Assembly (NCBI GenBank): GCA_035771165.1
Contig: JAWNZC010000311.1
Coordinates: 2,147,501 to 2,211,500, forward strand
DNA length: 64,000 bases
Source of the DNA: Paragorgia papillata
Taxonomy: Eukaryota > Cnidaria > Anthozoa > Scleralcyonacea > Coralliidae
Direction of reading: 5' to 3'
Shown here: positions 54,249 through 64,000 of the stretch, in pieces
Position numbering within the stretch: the stretch's first letter is position 1
How the letters are laid out: the number at the start of each line of letters is the position of its first letter
Made by a program: the position numbers and the translations under genes
The notes under the pieces: generated by a model
The model's input: only the letters and a program-made list of their open reading frames with translations
Told to the model about the DNA's origin: nothing
Databases searched by the model: none

Positions 54249-55652
54249 TCACCCAAACTCCCAAACTATACAGGGTTTAAAGAGTATGCACATCAAGACT
54301 GACCGCAACGGGGTCGCTTGTCGATGTTCTCGGATGGAAAAGAACATGACAAAGCGCTTAAGTTCATTAATGTCTTGCCATGGGCTTGCAACATCGACAG
54401 CGGCAGTGGACGCGAGTCGTGCCGAAGCACCGGCCGGGTAGATAACTTTCGCGAGCTGTAAATAATAAAGGGCAGTATGGCGACGAGACCAACCAACATG
54501 ATCCATGATCTCGGCTAAGTCTGCCCCGATAAGTGCTAGGGTAATAGCACAGCCTGACCGAAAACCATGCAGTGTCTCTCCTTCATCCGCCTGCATTTCC
54601 TTCAGATATATCTTAAGGCGCGCCTCAGCAGCCGCAGACGTAAAAGGAGAATCTTGGATGCCACGCTTCGGGGTCGTAGGGCGAAATAAATAGCCATGGG
54701 ACAGATCAATCGACAACTGTCGTGCGATATCCATGTACTGCTCGATGCCGCGAATGGGACAAATCGCCGTGTGAGGATTGCGCCGGATTCCAAAAATATT
54801 GTGATCACCGTCCCTTAAAGTCTTTCCCCAAATGTGATTGAAGAGAAACCAATCGTCATTTGGGAAACGTAAAATCTCAGGCACTTTAACCTGAGACAGA
54901 TCGCCCGGCCGATCGCCGCTAAAAAAGGCGATCTTAAAATATTCCTGGTCACGGGCTACAATAAACTTCTGAAGAGAAGGAATGGCTGGAATCTCGAGTT
55001 TCTGCTGCAAGTGCATTGATAACTGAGTCAATTTGTGCACAAAAAACGGAGTAGCTTGCTTTGGGGTGACTCTGGCTTGTAGTTGCTCGCGTGTAACACA
55101 CCGAAGATAATCTTTGACGGATTGATCTGCTGCCGGGTTACCCAAGGCAAGACGCGTATCCCATTCACCTGCCCGACCATTGGCATGAAAAATCGAGCGC
55201 AACTTGCCAATATATGAGTCAACTGTCTTGTATGACAATCGAAACGGACAGTCGCACCCCTGTTGGCCACATTGACCAAAAAACGGGCAGCTGTTTTTAT
55301 GAACTGGCGTCTTGCCATGTTGATCTTTAAAAATGAGAAAGCGACGCAAATCACACGGTGTCACGGTGGCCAACGTGACTTCGCCTGAAAGAGCCAGCAG
55401 AAAACATTCCAGCTCGCGTTGTAGTGAGTCTTTCTGCTTCGAATACCGAGTAGCATGATCATAGTCGAGCAATTCTTGCAGGCGACTTTCGACAGCCCCA
55501 AAGTCAAGATCAACGCTCGGCTCCATTCGGGGCGAGGGCCGAATCTTTCGCTTATATCCACATCGTTGACAGAAGTGGAAATCGTCGTCATTAGCATGGC
55601 CGCAGTCAGGACACCTGACCGACGGGACAAATAACTTCGCCATCATAGGCAA
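54249..55652 (-). CDS. Tyrosine recombinase of a DIRS-like retrotransposon with N-terminal zinc ribbon
   Basis: 467 residues. The N-terminus has CPDCGHANDDDFHFCQRCG, a zinc ribbon, then a helical core-binding region and a second Cys cluster (CPFFGQCGQQGCDCPF). Catalytic residues: Arg in FFSGDRPGDL (about 253), H-x-x-R in LHGFRSG (about 378-381), H in DHVGW (about 401) and the nucleophile Tyr in TALYYLQL (about 411). The gene is intact and lies downstream of RT/RNase H on the same strand, the usual DIRS order. It would integrate circular cDNA without target duplication. Confidence 0.85.
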   Translation of the reverse strand: MPMMAKLFVPSVRCPDCGHANDDDFHFCQRCGYKRKIRPSPRMEPSVDLDFGAVESRLQELLDYDHATRYSKQKDSLQRELECFLLALSGEVTLATVTPCDLRRFLIFKDQHGKTPVHKNSCPFFGQCGQQGCDCPFRLSYKTVDSYIGKLRSIFHANGRAGEWDTRLALGNPAADQSVKDYLRCVTREQLQARVTPKQATPFFVHKLTQLSMHLQQKLEIPAIPSLQKFIVARDQEYFKIAFFSGDRPGDLSQVKVPEILRFPNDDWFLFNHIWGKTLRDGDHNIFGIRRNPHTAICPIRGIEQYMDIARQLSIDLSHGYLFRPTTPKRGIQDSPFTSAAAEARLKIYLKEMQADEGETLHGFRSGCAITLALIGADLAEIMDHVGWSRRHTALYYLQLAKVIYPAGASARLASTAAVDVASPWQDINELKRFVMFFSIREHRQATPLRSVLMCILFKPCIVWEFG

Positions 55653-55780
55653 AACCTAAGGAAAGTCAGACAACAAGAGGCAGAAAGTAATATTACTGTA
55701 TTCAAGAGAACGGATACTCGTGACAAGACAAAATAGAAATATTATAACAACATTATGAACAGAACGGGTCATTAGACTTA

Positions 55781-56993
55781 AAATTCGATGGCAAACGCCC
55801 AGAGGTCACCGTCAATTCCAGGATTAGCAATCCATCCACGCTGTGAAGGAACGAGAAGGGGGTGGGAATCACCCGCTGACGTCAACTTTCGGGAAAAACA
55901 AGCTCGAGAATTAAGTAATGGCCACCAGTACTTCTTGGGGTAGACATATATCACAATAATGGTGCACGCTTGCCGGTGAGACTCCAAAAAACGAAGAATC
56001 GGACCAACTAATACCGATGGTGGAAAAACATATGGACGCTGCATCAGCAAGTTGTGGGAAGATAAGTCTTGCGCAAAAATGTTGACCCCAGACGATTCAG
56101 GAGTCGGATAAGGGGTAAAATTCGACAAAGTATTACCCAGGCGATCCAACATGGCGTTGCAATCCAATGCCATCATACCACAGGAGTGACCGTCACGACC
56201 ACCAAAATCCCGTTGAATCTGCCAAAGCGATTCGGATAGCCGACTATCCATACAATACAATAAAATACAATACAATACAATACAATACATATATGTTATT
56301 TACCGGCTGGGAGGTCCGTATAGAAAAATATTTGCCCGAGGTCTTAAAAAAGGCCCGAGGCCGTAGGCCGAGGGACATTTTTGAGACCGAGGGCAAATAT
56401 TTTTCTATACGGACCGACGAAAACGGTAAATAACATATTTATTTTTTTGTTACATAATTAGATAAATTAACATAATTGAATTAAGTTGCGTAATCGAGAT
56501 GACATTCACGTGATACTCAAAAGTCCAAAGTTTATCGTTCGACAGTCGTAAACAACTGCCGACATGTAGTCTGACAAGGAAGCTTGGAACCTTTTTTGTG
56601 ATAAAAAAACATTCAAAACTTGAAGATCTAGTTATGCAGGGAAGTCAAAATGCAGTCAGTGTTTTTAAAGTTTAGTTGATAAAGATTCTTCGTCGTTCTT
56701 CTTCGTCGCTTGCTCGTTTTTGGCTGTTCGCTTGGAAAGTCGCTTTCAATATTTGGCTGACTGTATGAAAATTGAAAGTGTGTTCTTCGAGTTTGAAGAC
56801 GAAAATGCTTGTAGTAAGCCATTTGTAATTTCAAGTTTCAAGGACATATGACACGATGAGGTTGGCATGTGGAAAATATTTGACTAAAAGGTAATGAATT
56901 GTTGCGGTTTTGTTGAGTTTTATAGCGGTTGGATAACAGAAGAAAGACAGTTTAGTGTCAAAAGGTTTCAGCTTTTCTATCTTCTCGTGGTAT

Positions 56994-57043
<50 letters not shown>

Positions 57044-59429
57044 TTCTATATAGTTTCATTTACTGATTCAAAATACTGTGTTCACAAGTTTATGTATGTT
57101 TTTCCTACCGTTTTAAACTGTTTTGTTTATAAATATCACTCGTAAATTTTGCTTTGTCACAGTTTTCCCAGCGTTTCTTTTAAAATTCGCTGTTTACACA
57201 TGAACTTGTCAAAACCATTTGGATAATCAAAATCATATGCATCCCCGTAGTCTCTGTTCAATATATTTTTTCTGTGGCAAGCGAAATAGTTATGAAAATC
57301 GATCAATTTTAATGACAGAATGTAAAAAAATAACTTTTTGGACCGCGGTACAAGATATCGTGAAATACCGTTTTCCCAGCGTTTCTTTTAAAATTCGCTG
57401 TTTACACATGAAGTTGTCAAAACCATTTGGATAATAAAACTCATTTGCATCCCCATAGCTCTCTGTTGAATATATTTTTTCTGTGGCAAGCGAAATAGTT
57501 ATGAAAATCGATCAGTTTTAATTATGACAGAATGTAAAAAAATAACTTTTTGGACCGCGGTCCAAGATATCGTAAAAAACTGCCCGCTCACGTAGCCAAT
57601 CAAATTGCAAGAAAGCCTAGGATTCGGCCCGCTCACGACTAATAAAAAAATAAAATACAATAATAATTTATTAGTACCAACAGAAATATACATACATAAT
57701 AATAATTACACAAATTAATTTAGACCAATATGGTACAGGTTACCTGAAATAACTCGCGTTAAACTAGTCAGATAACCTTTTAATTTGTTTGAGGCATAGT
57801 GAGGTCGATATCTGATTATGTTAATAAAAAAATCGTAACAATCGACCAATCGCAATTGTCCATCGCGGACAATCGACGAGAAGGGGCATCAGCTGCGTTG
57901 TCAGCAAATGGGACATAAGAAAGGTGGAGGGAAATGTCGAGCGCGAAAGTGGTAAAAAATTACTTCTTGATGGCCCTAGTAAGTGAAGCACTTCTACCAC
58001 CTTGGTTGTTCCAATAATGAAGAACGGCCAGATTGTCAACGAGGACATCAACCCACGCATTACAAAGAACATCGCGACACGCCAATAGTACACGCTCAAT
58101 CGCCGTAGCTTCCTTCGTAGAGATATCCCAAGATGCCTCTTGACCCCGCCAGTAGTCCGACACCTCCTGGACCACCGGGGACAGAATAGAGCCCCCCCCC
58201 CCCCCCCACCCCATCCGGACGCAGATGCATCAGTCGCGACTGACACACGAACATGGCGCTCATCACGCCATGGAAGTGGCGCATCCCAGGTTTCTAAAAA
58301 CAACCAATGTTCTATCTCCTCCTTCAAAGGAGCACGCACAGGAATCTGGCGAAGTGTCCGCAATCCCCACGAGATCATACCATTCATCTCCCTACTAAAT
58401 AACTTTGCCGCTGGAACGGCCAAAGAAGAAGAGACACATTTACCCACGAGACGCTGAAACTGGGTACTATCCAAACTATCCTCTCGGACTATCCAAAATT
58501 TTGGGAACCAGTTGAAGAAACCGATCCTTCTTCTCGGGCAGCAAATTAAACACTTCTCGAATTGAATCCGACGAGAAACCAAGATAAGGAACCACTAACT
58601 GACGAACAAGGATAGACTTCTGTAGGCCAAGAAAATAACCCAAACATATCAGATGATAAGATACCAGAAAGATTGCTGACTGTGCCGCCGCAAATCGACG
58701 CTCCTCGTTACTCGCGAAAGTGGAATAGACCCCTTCATCGAGCTTGACTTGGAACTGGCCGTTATGCCTATCATCGATATACAAGGAACACGGGACTCCA
58801 ATGGAGTGGAGATAATTAGTAGCTACCGGACTGGTGTTGTGGTAAACATAAGGGGAGCATTTCCATCCAAAATGCAAGGTGTTATAGGAGAAATACCATC
58901 CCGCCCATTGTATGCCAAAGTAAGTTCTACTATCATCCGTAAGTAGAAGATGGTCATACCCAAATTTATCATCGAGCACCGTCTGATAGGAGGCTTTCGA
59001 TACATAACGTGGCAAATCACAAAGCTTGTCAAGGGTGAAGGGCTTGTCTGTCATCCACAAATTCAAGTAGCGAGCATCGTAACAGAGACGCAGCTTCGTG
59101 GGCTCAACGGTAAGAGAAAGGACAATGTGCGGCGTTGCAACCTCACCCACTTTTCCTAACAACGAAACCGCCTCAGTTTGGAGCCGATCTAGCAAAGTCT
59201 GACGAATAAAGTTCCCAAAAGATTTACAGGATGGATTATTTCGGAAACGGCGCGGTGGTGGATGATCGGAATCATAAGTTTGTCCCTTATATGAGCCCTT
59301 AAAATGTCGGGAAAACTCAAAAACTGGTACTTTGTTCCGAAGGCTTACAAGCCGGCAACAACTCGTCGCGTAGGACCAGAACATCAACGCAATATACGAC
59401 GATATAGTCATAGAGGATATCTTCAACAA
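55781..59429 (-). pseudogene. DIRS-like pol: reverse transcriptase and RNase H, interrupted
   Basis: RT lies at 59429-58476 with LRLCYDARYLNLWM, LDDKFGYDHLLL and the catalytic YIDDRHNG. RNase H follows in another frame (VSVATDASASGWGG, then EASWDISTKEATAIERVLL); the frames switch at a G run (C16 at 58192-58207 on the + strand). The C-terminal part (55781 to about 56250, ALDCNAMLDRLG, SSGVNIFAQDL, KYWWPLL) lies beyond a 1.4-kb insertion (about 56262-57650). The order and the recombinase downstream identify DIRS. A C27 run precedes the RT frame. Confidence 0.8.
56262..57650. mobile_element. Insertion inside DIRS pol with a large hairpin and a tandem duplication
   Basis: It splits the RNase H region from the pol C-terminus. 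AATAAAATACAA-like words lie at both edges. 56292-56446 is a long hairpin (TTATTTACCG...GGTCCGTATAGAAAAATATT with its inverse). 57163-57370 and 57371-57580 are a tandem copy of about 208 bp. (TA)n lies at 57001-57041. No gene is recognised. Confidence 0.65.
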
Positions 59430-59452
59430 AACATATAACGTTACCCTAACAA

Positions 59453-59479
59453 CCCCCCCCCCCCCCCCCCCCCCCCCCC
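59453..59479. repeat. C27 homopolymer
   Basis: Twenty-seven C in a row just upstream (minus strand sense) of the DIRS RT frame; the length may be unreliable. Confidence 0.9.
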
Positions 59480-59868
59480 GCCCAAGTCACACTTTAACAT
59501 TTGGGACACAGGATTAGTGATTTCGAGAAGACAAATCGCCTATGTCACATGACCTGAGTTTGGCCGATTTTTTTGATTTTTTTTAAGTGGCTCAGAAAAA
59601 GAGTTAGCAGGGCAACGATAATATAGATATCACAACCGCTACTGAACATGCACACTTTCTGGGTTTTTGGGTTTTTTTCTTATTTTGTTTTTTTAAATCC
59701 AGAGAATACACAAATACAAATACACCCCAAAGTATTGAGGCATCGTCTATTGAGGCTTATTTTGTTGAGAGGACTGTTTCCACTGTGTCGATAAGTTGCT
59801 CGTGGTCTGCGCGGCCAAATCGCAAAAACCCTTTCGTGGCCTTTATCACCGCTAAGACGCAATAGAAG

Positions 59869-62426
59869 AGTAGTGATACCCCCCACTCTGGCGTCCAAAG
59901 GGATACCGCCTCATTAAATATTCAACTTATTATTTATTCATTCTCAGGCTCCTTTGAGACCTCCTAACCCTAATCTCTTTACGTCGTTATTTCTCAGGCT
60001 CCTTTGGGACTTCCTAGCCCTAACTTTTATCCAGCCCTCAAACCCCAGTTTTTATCCAACCCCCCGTGTAATACGTCATAACCGATAGCTCTCCGACTAT
60101 TTTTGGCACTCGACTTTTATAAGTATTAGTAACCAACTTTCATTTATACACTTTACCCCAACAGTGCGTACGTTAAACGTTTGATAAAATGGATATTATT
60201 TACGACGAACTAAGGAAAAATAACCCGAGTTGTCGCCTATTTGGCTTTAGTTTGTAGACGGTAAACGATGCCTTGAATGAAGAAACCGTTCGGCAAGCTG
60301 TTCGAAAGACTTTGAAACACTTTCTTCAGAGGGGTTTTCCAGAATATAAACTGTCAGGGGTTAAATGGATGACTCGGCTATTTTATTAACGTCGTCAAGC
60401 ATCTTGTTAATGTTGCTAAGGCTGATATTTGCATATTTATCCTCATTGCACGTGCAGGAGACTAAAGAGAAACTCATTAGGGTCATTAAGAGGATTAACC
60501 GCTTGGGCAAGTCTAGTCGAGAAGGTCACTAACAGTGTTACCATAGCGAAACAGCGGTGCCGGCTCTGAGCGACTCCGAGCCCTCGGCTCTTGGCTCCGA
60601 GCGACTCCGAGCCCTCGAATCCTGGCTCCGAGCCGTGGCCTCTTGGCTCCGAGCCCTCCGCTCCGGGCTCCGAACAGCTCCGAGGTCCATAGTCCTAAGA
60701 CTATAGTCCTACGTCCTAAGACTATGTAGTCCTAAAGTCCTAGGACTATATAGTCCGACGTCCTAAGACTATGTAGTCCTTCTAGTCCTAAGACTATAGT
60801 CGACCTAAGTCCTAAGTGTATAGTCCTAAGTCCTAAGACTATAGTCTTTATAGTCCTAAGACTATAGTCCTAAGTACTAAGGCTATATAGTCCTAAGACA
60901 TAAGGCTATAGTCATAAGTCCTAAGACTATATAGTCCTAAATCATAAGACTATAGTCTTAAGTTCTAAGACTATAGTCCTAAGTCCTAGGACTAAGTCCC
61001 TATAGCCCTAAGACTATAGTGCTAAGTCCTAAGACTATAGTCCTAAGTCCTAAGACTATAGTCCTAAGTCCTAAGACTATAGTCCTAAGTCCTAAGACTA
61101 TAGTCCTAAGACTATAGTCCTAAGTCCTAAGACAATAGTCCTTATAGTCCTAAGTCCTAAGACTATAGTGCTAAGGCCTAAGACTATATAGTCCTAAGTC
61201 CTAAGACTATATAGTCCTAAGTCCTAAGATTATAGTCCTAAGACTATAGTCCTAAGTCCTAAGACAATAGTCCTTATAGTCCTAAGTCCTAAGACTATAG
61301 TGCTAAGTCCTAAGACTATATAGTCCTAAGTCCTAAGTCCTAAGACTATATAGTCCAAAGTCCTAAGATTATCGTCCTTATAGTCCTAAGACTATAGTCC
61401 TAAGTCCTAAGACTATAGTCCTAAATCCTAAGACTATAGTCGTAAGTCATAAAACTATAGTCCTAACCCTATAGTCCTAAGTCCTAAGACAATATAATCC
61501 TAAGTCCTAAGACTATAGTCCTAAGTCCTAAGACTATAGTCCTAAGTCCTAAGACTATAGTCCTAAGTCTTTGGCTCCTAGCCCTCGGCTCCTTGCTTCG
61601 AGCCTTAACGCTCCGAGCCCTCGGATCTTGGGTCCAAGCTAGGAGCCGAGGGCTCGGAGCGTGGACCTGAGGGCTCGGAGCCACGAGCCGGGGGCTTGTA
61701 GCCAAGAGCCGAGGGCTCGGAGTCGCTCAGAGCCGGCAACGCTGTTTCGCTATGGTAACTGTGTTAATGACCTTCTCGACTAGGCTTGCCCAAGCGGTTA
61801 ATCCTCTTAATGGCCCTAATGAGTTTCTCTTTAGTCTCCTGCACGTGCAATGAGGATAAATATGCAAATATCAGCCTTAGCAACATTAACAAGATGCTTG
61901 ACGACGTTAATAAAATAGCCGAGTCATCCATTTAACCCCTGACAGTTTATATTCTGGAAAACCCCATTGAAGAAAGTGTTTCAATGTCTTTCGAACAGCT
62001 TGCCGAACGGTTTCTTCATTCAAGGCATCGTTTACCGTCTACAAACTAAAGCCAAATAGGCGACAATTCGGGTTATTTTTCCTTAGTTCGTCGTAAATAA
62101 TATCCATTTTATCAAACGTTTAACGTACGCACTGTTGGGGTAAAGTGTATAAATGAAAGTTGGTTACTTATACTTATTAAAGTCGAGTGCCAAAAATACT
62201 CGGAGAGCTATCGGTTATGACGTATTACATGGGGGTTGGATAAAAACTGGGGTTTGAGGGCTGGATAAAAGTTAGGGCTGGGAAGTCCCAAAGGAGCCTG
62301 AGAAATAACGACGTAATGAGATTAGGGTTAGGAGGTCTCAAAGGAGCCTGAGAATGAATAAATAATAAGTTGAATATTTAATGAGGCGGCATCCCTTTGG
62401 ACGCCAGAGTGGGGTGTATCACTACT
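59869..62426. mobile_element. Large fold-back element: about 0.8-kb inverted arms around a satellite core
   Basis: The left arm (59869 to about 60690) and right arm (about 61568-62426) are inverted copies with few differences, ending outward in AGTAGTGATAC. Each arm holds the same short frame beginning MDIIYDELRKN, stopped by TAG in both. Inner arm ends are GGCTCCGAGCCCTCGG repeats. It separates the gag-like frame (62693-62427) from the rest of the DIRS element. Confidence 0.85.
60690..61567. repeat. 21-bp satellite core (AGTCCTAAGTCCTAAGACTAT)
   Basis: About forty imperfect units with CTAAGACTATAGTCC, containing the palindrome ACTATAGT. It forms the loop of the fold-back element. Confidence 0.9.
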
Positions 62427-62693
62427 ACTTAGAAGGCTTCGAAATTGTCCCGGCGGCAAATCAGTCTTCGCCCGAATTGTTTGAAAAGCCAGACGATTAT
62501 AGCTCTCCTTCTCGTTCCTTTTGTCATGTGCCGTGTTTTGTAGAGTCTCAAACATGGTCAACGCATCAAACTTGTTGAAATCGGACGACGGGCGGGAGGC
62601 GTAGTCAAGCAATCTCCTGACCAGATTTTCGACAGAGGCGGTGGTGAGGGCATCTACGGAATCCCGTAGCTGTTTTAACTCTTGCCGTAGCAT
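62427..62693 (-). pseudogene. Gag-like fragment of the DIRS element
   Basis: MLRQELKQLRDSVDALTTA begins an 89-residue coiled-coil, Arg/Lys-rich frame, cut by the fold-back element at SLLSS. Position upstream of RT on the same strand suits a DIRS gag. On the other side of the insertion, 59868-59680 may continue it (RLSGDKGHERVFAIW). Low conservation makes the name tentative. Confidence 0.45.
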
Positions 62694-63039
62694 CTATTGA
62701 AAGTAATAGAAAAAACTTCATTAGCCACACCAGCTAACCGGATGGCGAATGATTGTGAAATCCGTATATCACAAAAAGCAGAGGTACTTTCCCTGACACT
62801 AATGCAGGAGAACAGTATAAACAGGTGCTGCAAAAGGTAGGACAAACCAGAATCACGCACCCACAAGCCATAGCCTAAAGCTAAGCATAAATACGGAGCA
62901 TGAGACACATGCCATCATACCTGAACAACCCACGTACATATTCTCGAAACTTGACTCTGCCCGTCAAGCAGATACCAGTAAAGTCAAGGGAAAACACATG
63001 ACATCATATTGACAGAAAATCTCTTGGTAGAGATTTTTA
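62694..63039. other. No gene recognised
   Basis: Probable 5' region of the DIRS element or flanking DNA; nothing else is seen. Confidence 0.3.
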
Positions 63040-64000
63040 ACAGATGTACATTATTACACTACGACATTAACTGTAATGAAGCTTCGAACCATCCCGTCGA
63101 AGTAAGCAGTGGCAGCATATTTTGGCGAAAACCCGCCCACATATACACTAAATAGCCTTTCGCCCGAAACGTCGACGTATGTCCCTATTTTTCAGGCTGC
63201 GGAGAACCCTACCGAAGATTGTTTATATACATTACAACATTAACCGCAATCAACCTGTGGAGCCACCTGCAGAAGGAATCACCATACATAAAATATCCAT
63301 GCGAAAACTCGCACATATACATTATAATAAGTGCAATCAGCCGTCGAACCAACCCGCGGAACGAAGCACTACACAGAATATATTGTGGCGAAAACTCGGT
63401 CACATATACATTAACGGTAATCAAGCTTTGAACTAATCCTGCAAAGGAATCATTATACAGAGAATATTCTGGCGAAATCTCGCCCCCCTATATATCACAA
63501 TATTAACTGCAAGCAGATTTCGAACGATCGCGCCAACGGAATCATACATAAAAGGATTCTTGCGAAAACTCGCCCATATATAGACATTAACTGTACTCAA
63601 CCTTTGAACCAAACCAAGCAAAGGAGTCATGCTACATAAAAAATTCTAGCGAAATCTCGCCCACATGTAGATCACAATATTAACTGCAATCAATCTTCGA
63701 ACCATCTCGCCGAAAAATCATTTTACAGAAATATTCTGGCGAAAAACCCGCCAGATACATCTCCCAATAGGAACTGTAATCAATCTTCGAACCATCTCGC
63801 CGAAGGATCATTTTACAGGAATATACTGGCGAAACCCCGCCCACATACACATCGCAATATTAACTGCAATCAATCTTCGAACCATCGCGCCGAAGAATCA
63901 CTTCACAGAAATACTCTGGCGAAAGCTCGCCCACATACATAACACAATATTAACCGCAATCAACCTTCGAACCATCTCGCCGAAGAATCAGTGTATAGAA
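63040..64000 (+). repeat. 90-bp satellite array, continues past the window
   Basis: About ten units with a period of exactly 90 bp where checked (63691, 63781, 63871). Each has ATTAACTGCAATCAATCTTC, GAACCATC.CGCCGAA, and CTGGCGAAA..TCGCCCACAT. Early units near 63060 are more diverged than the last ones. Confidence 0.9.

Noticed and set aside
61484..61705. Frame over the satellite and fold-back arm
   Set aside because: Low-complexity translation of the 21-bp repeat.
63040..64000. CRISPR-like repeats
   Set aside because: The whole 90-bp unit repeats; no spacers.

Overview
This is repeat-rich nuclear DNA from an animal, most likely a cnidarian such as a coral or sea anemone. The evidence is spliced exons with GT/AG borders, animal-type LINE and DIRS retrotransposons, many MITE-like inverted repeats and very long tetranucleotide arrays. 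The taxon is inferred from the style of the repeats and cannot be proved from this window alone. No rRNA, tRNA or CRISPR array was recognised.

Layout. 1-9025: two related APE-type LINEs on the + strand, each ending in an (ATCT)n tail of about 0.8-0.9 kb. 9026-17150: old MITE-like and fold-back elements, a minisatellite and an array of short inverted TTTACACC/GGTGTAAA words. 17306-22590: remains of a SAM-domain gene on the minus strand. 22906-46312: a multi-exon C2H2 zinc-finger, transposon-like gene on the + strand. It carries several stops and its first exon is split by the 18.7-kb element at 23299-41966. 46330-50395: a broken LINE on the minus strand, itself hit by a MITE, next to a third tetranucleotide array. 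50514-51878: an isolated ORF joining a zinc finger to a viral-type packaging ATPase. 54249-62693: a DIRS-like retrotransposon on the minus strand (gag-like, RT, RNase H, tyrosine recombinase), interrupted by two other insertions. 63040-64000: a 90-bp satellite that runs off the window.

The centrepiece is a structurally complete Polinton/Maverick (adintovirus-like) element of 18,668 bp. It has about 250-bp terminal inverted repeats, perfect over the outer 164 bp, and a 6-bp target duplication AACATA. Its main genes have no visible frameshift. I recognise a protein-primed family-B DNA polymerase, a retroviral-type integrase, a RuvC/A22-like Holliday-junction resolvase, an A32-like packaging ATPase, a probable double-jelly-roll major capsid protein, a probable minor capsid protein, several small membrane or core proteins, a SAP plus NUMOD1-like DNA-binding protein, a lectin-like (LamG/ConA-fold) protein, and a right-arm set of proteins sharing a W...G...W module that resembles PriCT_2. 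I did not find the adenain-type protease usual in Polintons.

The most unusual signal is how the element is punctuated. Essentially every gene has a TATAATAAA/AAATAAA motif touching, or within about 12 nt of, its start codon, and many junctions carry AT-rich hairpins with T-runs. A second shared module (a GTCCCACTTT box plus 12-bp TGGTTCCAAAAA iterons) precedes five genes of the accessory and right-arm set. This resembles the transcription signals of cytoplasmic large DNA viruses and virophages more than host RNA polymerase II genes. It is the observation most worth following up.
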